Source of the DNA: Prochlorococcus sp. AG-442-M23
Lineage (GTDB): Bacteria > Cyanobacteriota > Cyanobacteriia > PCC-6307 > Cyanobiaceae
Length of the DNA: 64,000 bases
Assembly (NCBI GenBank): GCA_003209655.1
Contig: QCPW01000004.1
Coordinates: 1 to 64,000, forward strand
Direction: 5' to 3'
Shown: in pieces, positions 59,132 to 64,000 of the stretch
Position numbering within the stretch: position 1 is the first letter of the stretch
Layout: every line of letters starts with the position of its first letter
Translations under genes and position numbers: made by a program
The notes under the pieces: model-generated
Databases searched by the model: none
What the model saw: only the letters and a program-made list of their open reading frames with translations
Told to the model about the DNA's origin: nothing

Positions 59132-61303
59132 GTGATTTTGAATTCAGAGTTAAAAGGAAAAGAGGAAGTAAAAGATCTAATGAAATCAAATGACTCTTTT
59201 AGAGCGTTTCCTTTAGCAGCAATTACAGGTCATAGTTTATTGAAATTATCTTTACTTCTTGGGGCAGTTGATCCAAGTTTAGGTGGCGTGATTATCGCTG
59301 GTGGTAGAGGTACTGGTAAGTCTGTTTTAGCAAGAGGACTACATACTTTAATCCCGCCAATAGAAGTATTAGATATTGAATCATTACTTGGAATGTTGAG
59401 TCAAGGTAGTACTTTATTAAGACCTGTTGGAAGAAATTTAGATCCAGACAGACCAGAGGAATGGGACATAAACACTAATAAATTGTTAAGAGAGACAATT
59501 GGCAGTGATTACCTTAATCAAATTGAAGAAATTCCTAAAAAAGTAAGAGAGGCGCCATTTATTCAAGTACCAATTGGAATTACTGAAGACAGACTTGTTG
59601 GGTCAATTGATGTTGCTGCATCATTAAATACGGGGGAACAAGTTTTTCAACCCGGAATTCTTGCCGAAGCTCATAGAGGTGTTCTTTATGTTGATGATAT
59701 AAATTTATTGGATGATGGAATTGTAAATTTAATTCTTGAAGCTACAGGAAGAGAACAAAATAATATTGAAAGAGATGGATTGAGTCTCTCACATCCTTGT
59801 AAGTCTCTTTTAATAGCAACTTATAACCCTCAAGAAGGGGCATTAAGAGATCATGTCTTAGATCGTTTTGCGATTGTACTTTCTGCAGACCAATCTATTG
59901 ATAATGCTCAAAGAGTTGAAATTACAAAATCTGTTTTGTCACACGCGGAAAATAACATTAAATTTTCAGAAAAGTGGTCCGAGGAATCTGAAAATTTATC
60001 CACTCAATTAATTTTAGCAAGGCAATGGTTAAAGGATGTGAAGATAACAACAGAGCAAATAACCTATTTAGTTAATGAAGCCCTTAGAGGGGGGGTAGAA
60101 GGGCATAGATCAGAATTGTTTGCAGTAAAAGTAGCTAAGGCGAATGCAGCCCTTCGAGGTGATGAGAATGTTAATTCTGAGGACTTAAAAGTTGCTGTAA
60201 GGTTAGTTATCCTTCCAAGAGCAATGCAAATACCCCCTGAAGACGAAGATATTCAACCACCTTCTCCAGAGGATCAGAACCCGCCCCCTCCGCCAAAGTC
60301 AGATAATGAAGACTCCGAACCTCAATCTAATGAAAATGAAGATAATCAAGAGCAAGAGCAGGAAGAGGATAATTCTGATGGGGAAGAAGAATCTAGTCCC
60401 GAAATACCAGAGGAGTTTATCTTGGATCCTGAGGCATGTATGGTTGATCCTGATTTATTACTTTTTTCTTCAGCCAAAGCAAAAGCAGGAAATAGTGGAA
60501 GTAGGTCAGTGATATATAGCGATAGTCGAGGAAGATACGTTAAACCTATTATCCCTAGAGGGAAAGTAAAAAGAATTGCCGTAGATGCAACTCTCCGAGC
60601 TGCAGCTCCTTATCAAAAATCAAGAAGATTGAGAAACCCTAATAAATCAATTGTGATTGAGGAAAATGATTTTAGGGCAAAGCTCTTGCAAAAAAAAGCA
60701 GGGGCTTTGGTTATTTTTCTAGTTGATGCTAGTGGCTCTATGGCATTGAATAGAATGCAAAGCGCAAAAGGTGCAGTAATTAGACTTTTAACTGAGGCTT
60801 ATGAAAATAGAGACGAAGTAGCTCTTATACCCTTTAGAGGAAATCAAGCAGAAGTTCTTTTGCCTCCCACAAGATCTATTACGGCAGCAAAAAGAAGATT
60901 AGAAACTATGCCATGTGGAGGCGGATCTCCTTTGGCACATGGTTTAACTCAATCAGCAAAAGTGGCAAAAAATGCCCTTTCTACTGGTGATATAGGCCAG
61001 GTAATTGTAGTTGGAATTACCGATGGGAGAGGTAATGTACCATTAGGATTATCTTTAGGACAATCTGATATTGAAGAAAACGAAAAAGAAAATGTCAATT
61101 TAAAGAAAGAAGTATTAGATATTGCTGCTAAATATCCCATGTTAGGGATAAAGCTGCTTATTATCGACACAGAAAGGAAATTTATAGCTAGTGGCTTTGG
61201 CAAAGAATTAGCAGAAGCTGCGCAAGGCAAATATGTTCAATTGCCAAAAGCTACAGATAAGACAATTGCAGCTATGGCTTTAAACGCAATAAATGAATTT
61301 TAA
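59132..61303 (+). CDS. chlD: Magnesium chelatase subunit D
   Basis: With ChlI and ChlH inserts Mg2+ into protoporphyrin IX, the committing step of chlorophyll synthesis. The 723 residues start at GTG 59132. They include an AAA+ domain with Walker A GGRGTGKS (57-64), a Pro-rich then very acidic linker (about 368-428, with [15 protein letters not shown]) and a von Willebrand A domain with the [13 protein letters not shown] (531-538). An unusually intact Walker A is seen, as in other cyanobacterial ChlD. It is transcribed alone. Confidence 0.96.
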   Translation: MILNSELKGKEEVKDLMKSNDSFRAFPLAAITGHSLLKLSLLLGAVDPSLGGVIIAGGRGTGKSVLARGLHTLIPPIEVLDIESLLGMLSQGSTLLRPVGRNLDPDRPEEWDINTNKLLRETIGSDYLNQIEEIPKKVREAPFIQVPIGITEDRLVGSIDVAASLNTGEQVFQPGILAEAHRGVLYVDDINLLDDGIVNLILEATGREQNNIERDGLSLSHPCKSLLIATYNPQEGALRDHVLDRFAIVLSADQSIDNAQRVEITKSVLSHAENNIKFSEKWSEESENLSTQLILARQWLKDVKITTEQITYLVNEALRGGVEGHRSELFAVKVAKANAALRGDENVNSEDLKVAVRLVILPRAMQIPPEDEDIQPPSPEDQNPPPPPKSDNEDSEPQSNENEDNQEQEQEEDNSDGEEESSPEIPEEFILDPEACMVDPDLLLFSSAKAKAGNSGSRSVIYSDSRGRYVKPIIPRGKVKRIAVDATLRAAAPYQKSRRLRNPNKSIVIEENDFRAKLLQKKAGALVIFLVDASGSMALNRMQSAKGAVIRLLTEAYENRDEVALIPFRGNQAEVLLPPTRSITAAKRRLETMPCGGGSPLAHGLTQSAKVAKNALSTGDIGQVIVVGITDGRGNVPLGLSLGQSDIEENEKENVNLKKEVLDIAAKYPMLGIKLLIIDTERKFIASGFGKELAEAAQGKYVQLPKATDKTIAAMALNAINEF

Positions 61304-61307
61304 ATTT

Positions 61308-62153
61308 TTATGGATAAATCTCATTAAGGAATTTAGAAAGTCCAATTGTTAGGTCTCTTATAGATTTAGTTAATTCTTTGTCCTTCATTAATTGTTCGAA
61401 ATCATCACTCATATTATCAATTTTGCCTGATATTGATTCTGCAGCATTAATTGTTAATTTAATATCATTCAAAGTTTCTTCGTCATCAATTGCAGATAAA
61501 ATGTTATTTAAATGCCCTGCTGCAACAGTAACCTCTTTGATGAGAGGTTTCACTCTAAGAATTTCTTGCTTTGATAAATAAATTAGTTCATCAAGATTTT
61601 CTTGTGTTCTATCAAATTGATCTATTGAATTAACTACATTTTCAATTAAATTTTCTTGATTTGATTCTTTTAGGAGTTGATTGATTCTGTTAGTAATGTT
61701 TGAAAGGCTTGAAAGCTGCTTTCCGGTAATAGTATCTCCTTGACAAACAATTAATTTACTATCACATTTTTCTGATAAAGCTTTTGCTGAATTCTTTGGG
61801 ATCGTTTTTTCACTAGTTTCTAAAGCTACTTGAACATCACCTCCTAGAAATGAATTTGTAACAACTCTTGCAAATGCTGGCTTAGGAAGAATAACATCAG
61901 GATTATTTAAAACAATTTTTGCTTTGATGGATTCATTTGTAAAAAGAATATCTTCAATTGAACCTACTAAAATCCCTCTGTAAGTTACTGGAGATTTTTT
62001 TGATAAACCGCTTGCATTGCTAAATTCTGCAAAAAGATACCAATTTTTTGAAGATAGTTTTACACCTCTTAACCAGAATGAGAAAAATGTAAATATTAAG
62101 ATTCCTCCTAATAAGGAAAATCCGACTATCGAGTCTCGTAAGCTTCTACGCAT
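61308..62153 (-). CDS. MCE/MlaD-type lipid transport substrate-binding protein
   Basis: A 281-residue protein with one N-terminal membrane anchor (about 11-30), an MCE domain containing SPVTYRGILVGSIEDILF, and a long helical C-terminal part. It corresponds to the MlaD/TGD2 component of phospholipid ABC transporters, located in the periplasm. The ATPase gene lies five bases upstream. Stop codons of this gene and chlD are four bases apart. Confidence 0.88.
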   Translation of the reverse strand: MRRSLRDSIVGFSLLGGILIFTFFSFWLRGVKLSSKNWYLFAEFSNASGLSKKSPVTYRGILVGSIEDILFTNESIKAKIVLNNPDVILPKPAFARVVTNSFLGGDVQVALETSEKTIPKNSAKALSEKCDSKLIVCQGDTITGKQLSSLSNITNRINQLLKESNQENLIENVVNSIDQFDRTQENLDELIYLSKQEILRVKPLIKEVTVAAGHLNNILSAIDDEETLNDIKLTINAAESISGKIDNMSDDFEQLMKDKELTKSIRDLTIGLSKFLNEIYP

Positions 62154-62158
62154 AATGT

Positions 62159-62977
62159 TTAAATCTCTTTTGGTTGCATGGGTCCTTCAAGTTTGCCATT
62201 TCTAAATTGAAATACGTAAGGATCATTGCTCTTTTTGAATTCATCAATAGAACCTGCCCATCTAAATTTGCCTCCATAAAGTACCACAACTTTTTCTGAA
62301 GTCCTTTCTATAGTACTAAGAACATGGCTTACAACAATAGATGATCCATTGACTTTCTTATTTGTCTTATTGATTAAGTCTTCTATTCTTGATGAAGCGA
62401 TAGGGTCTAGTCCAGCAGTAGGTTCATCAAAAAGTAATAATGGCTTATTTTTTTTATCTAAATCTTGTTCAGTAATTAAAGCTCTAGCAAAACTTACTCT
62501 TTTTTGCATACCACCACTTAATTCATTCGGAAGTTTTCTCTCAACATTGAATAAACCTACCTCTTCTAAACATTCTTTAACAATTGCCTGAATAAATTTT
62601 TTAGATAAATTTTTATTCCGTTGAAGTATAAATCCTACATTTTCTTCAATAGTTAAAGAGCCTAACAAAGCAGGATTCTGAAAAACTAATCTTACATCTG
62701 GTGGATTTGTTTGGTCTAATCTTAAGTAAGTTTGTTTTTCTCCAAATATTCTTAATTCACCCTCAGTGGGCATAATTAAACCAGCTAAAATTTTTAATAT
62801 AGTTGATTTCCCAGAACCTGAGGGACCCACAATAGCTAATTTTTCTCCTTCATAAAGTTTTAAATTGATTTTATTTAGTACTTTCTGTTTATCCCAACTA
62901 ATAGAAAGATTATTTGTTTCTACAGCATGTTTTGATTTTTTCAAAATAAATATAGAGAAATTTGTCTTTAAATACAT
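62159..62977 (-). CDS. ABC transporter ATP-binding protein, MlaF-type
   Basis: A 272-residue ABC ATPase. Walker A is GPSGSGKST, the signature NELSGGMQKRVSFARAL, Walker B LLLFDEPTAGLDPI and the switch region SIVVSHV. The M-Q-K-R after the signature is typical of the MlaF/TGD3 group. With the adjacent MCE protein it probably forms a lipid transporter; the permease (MlaE) is not in this window. It is divergent from yvcK. Confidence 0.9.
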   Translation of the reverse strand: MYLKTNFSIFILKKSKHAVETNNLSISWDKQKVLNKINLKLYEGEKLAIVGPSGSGKSTILKILAGLIMPTEGELRIFGEKQTYLRLDQTNPPDVRLVFQNPALLGSLTIEENVGFILQRNKNLSKKFIQAIVKECLEEVGLFNVERKLPNELSGGMQKRVSFARALITEQDLDKKNKPLLLFDEPTAGLDPIASSRIEDLINKTNKKVNGSSIVVSHVLSTIERTSEKVVVLYGGKFRWAGSIDEFKKSNDPYVFQFRNGKLEGPMQPKEI

Positions 62978-63075
62978 ATTGCCTATTTTTTTAAGATAAA
63001 AAAAGGATGTATGTATTTGATTTATAATTATTTTGAATATTATGCGAATTTTGAAAAAATTTAAGAGGGATTTTG

Positions 63076-64000
63076 ATGAAGAAGAAAAAAAGGATAAAGC
63101 GAACTTTATCTTATTTTAAAAAATCAAATTTAAATTTTATAAATAGGTTTATAAGAATTTTAAGTTGGCTGTTGCCAGGACTAGTAATCAAGAGATGGAT
63201 GATAACTTCTGCTATTGGATTATTGACTTCTTTATTAGGAATAGCAATCTGGACTAATTTAAGACCACTTTATTGGTTAATAGGAGTTTTTTTCTGGTTA
63301 ATGAATGGGTTAACCAGCATTTTGCCTATTTCAGTTTTGGGACCACTAATCCTCATAACTGGACTTTTATTAATGGGTATTGGCCAGAATAGAAGTATTA
63401 ATTCAATACAAAAAGCTCTTGTCCCAGAAAAGGATACATTTTTAGTAGACGCACTAAGAGTAAAAAGTAAATTAAATAGAGGCCCCAATATTGTTGCTAT
63501 TGGAGGAGGAACAGGCTTATCAACATTGTTAAAAGGTTTAAAAAATTACAGTAATAACATTACCGCAATAGTTACAGTTTCTGATGATGGAGGGAGCAGT
63601 GGAGTTTTAAGAAAGCAATTAGGTGTTCAACCTCCAGGAGACATAAGAAATTGCTTGGCAGCTTTATCAAACGAAGAACCAATTTTAACAAGATTATTTC
63701 AGTATAGATTTTCGGGAGGTAGTGACTTAGAAGGGCATAGTTTTGGTAATTTATTTTTATCAGCTTTAACAACAATTACTGGCAGTTTAGAGAAGGCGGT
63801 TCAAGCTTCAAGTAAAGTTTTAGCTGTACAAGGACAAGTTTTACCAGCTACCAACATTGATGTAATGCTTTGGGCAGAACTTGAAGATGGCCAGAAAATA
63901 TTTGGTGAAAGCAATATAAGCCAATCTAAAAAATTGATTTCTAGGATTGGTTATCTGCCCGAAAATCCATCAGCCCTTCCTAGTGCGATTGAATCTATTA
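63076..64000 (+). CDS. yvcK: YvcK-family protein, 3' end outside window
   Basis: Gluconeogenesis/cell-shape factor family, related to LPPG:Fo transferase (CofD). The frame is open from ATG 63076 to the window end (308 codons). GAGGG seven bases upstream could be the ribosome-binding site. A basic N-terminal region (KKKKRIKRTL) and three hydrophobic segments (about residues 35-110) precede the catalytic domain. The domain starts IVAIGGGTGLSTLLKGL (about residue 140), with IVTVSDDGGSSGVLR and GVQPPGDIRNCLAALS. The membrane N-terminus is absent from short Bacillus-type YvcK. Confidence 0.92.
   Translation, partial: MKKKKRIKRTLSYFKKSNLNFINRFIRILSWLLPGLVIKRWMITSAIGLLTSLLGIAIWTNLRPLYWLIGVFFWLMNGLTSILPISVLGPLILITGLLLMGIGQNRSINSIQKALVPEKDTFLVDALRVKSKLNRGPNIVAIGGGTGLSTLLKGLKNYSNNITAIVTVSDDGGSSGVLRKQLGVQPPGDIRNCLAALSNEEPILTRLFQYRFSGGSDLEGHSFGNLFLSALTTITGSLEKAVQASSKVLAVQGQVLPATNIDVMLWAELEDGQKIFGESNISQSKKLISRIGYLPENPSALPSAIESI

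Noticed and set aside
1-64000. CRISPR arrays, insertion sequences, prophage or tRNA-linked islands
   Set aside because: I saw no regularly spaced repeats, transposase or integrase motifs; the three tRNA genes are flanked by core genes.

Overview
The window is an AT-rich (about 30% GC by eye), very compact stretch of a unicellular cyanobacterial chromosome. The gene set points to marine Prochlorococcus, most likely a high-light, low-GC lineage. It contains photosystem II genes (psbO, psbH, psbN, psbI, psbK), magnesium chelatase chlD, carotenoid hydroxylase crtR, the nitrogen regulator ntcA with an NtcA-type ammonium transporter promoter, plastid-shared families (Ycf20, Ycf66) and many small cyanobacterium-specific families. 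I see no prophage, insertion sequence, CRISPR array or genomic island. It reads as core genome, and no gap between genes exceeds about 250 bases.

Layout: 1-5.7 kb holds aroC (5' truncated by the window), an Eda-like aldolase, ftsH, sat and psbO. 5.9-11.2 kb holds coaBC with a small gene upstream, two small cyanobacterial genes, pyrB, a 3-methyladenine glycosylase, gatC and crtR. 11.4-20.5 kb holds tRNA-Leu, a Ycf66-like gene, ileS, a DUF3177-like membrane gene, trmB, glmM, then txlA, thyX, dcd and a CobO-like gene. 20.7-24.6 kb holds ntcA, a DUF3084-like gene, a RuvC-fold gene, a DUF3146-like gene, pth, psbH, psbN and psbI. 24.6-34.4 kb holds an OstA/LptD-like protein, the glyA-cinA-leuC-leuD run, tRNA-Arg, two small genes, murJ and sfsA. 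34.5-44.1 kb holds amt1, ispH, a DoxX protein, purH, an esterase, a DUF3155-like gene, an orphan histidine kinase, cobS, tgt and psbK. 44.1-51.6 kb holds a Gfo/Idh oxidoreductase, a CNNM/CorC protein, tRNA(CAU), pyrE, ygfZ, a TM0106-type nuclease, a phosphohexomutase and rdgB. 51.6-64 kb holds a carotenoid oxygenase, hisB, fabI, a redoxin, a DegT aminotransferase, phr, a nudix gene, folK, chlD, MCE and ABC lipid-transport genes and a truncated yvcK.

Functionally the genes cover nitrogen sensing and ammonium uptake (ntcA, amt1), sulfate activation (sat), pyrimidine and thymidylate synthesis (pyrB, pyrE, thyX, dcd), purines (purH), leucine, serine/glycine, histidine and aromatic synthesis, cobamide assembly (cobS), pigments (chlD, crtR, ispH), photosystem II, cell envelope (glmM, murJ, MCE/ABC, OstA-like) and DNA or nucleotide-pool repair (phr, mpg-like, rdgB, nudix). 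Neighbours are rarely in one pathway. Short same-strand runs with 4-nt overlaps alternate with tail-to-tail pairs that leave almost no room between stop codons.

The points most worth a second look are: crtR, and less certainly the 3-methyladenine glycosylase gene, whose coding homology runs upstream of every conventional start codon; a CobO-like protein that has lost its P-loop; a textbook NtcA promoter at amt1; and a run of hairpins at 40.67-40.74 kb that may be a small RNA. I found no convincing new multi-gene system.
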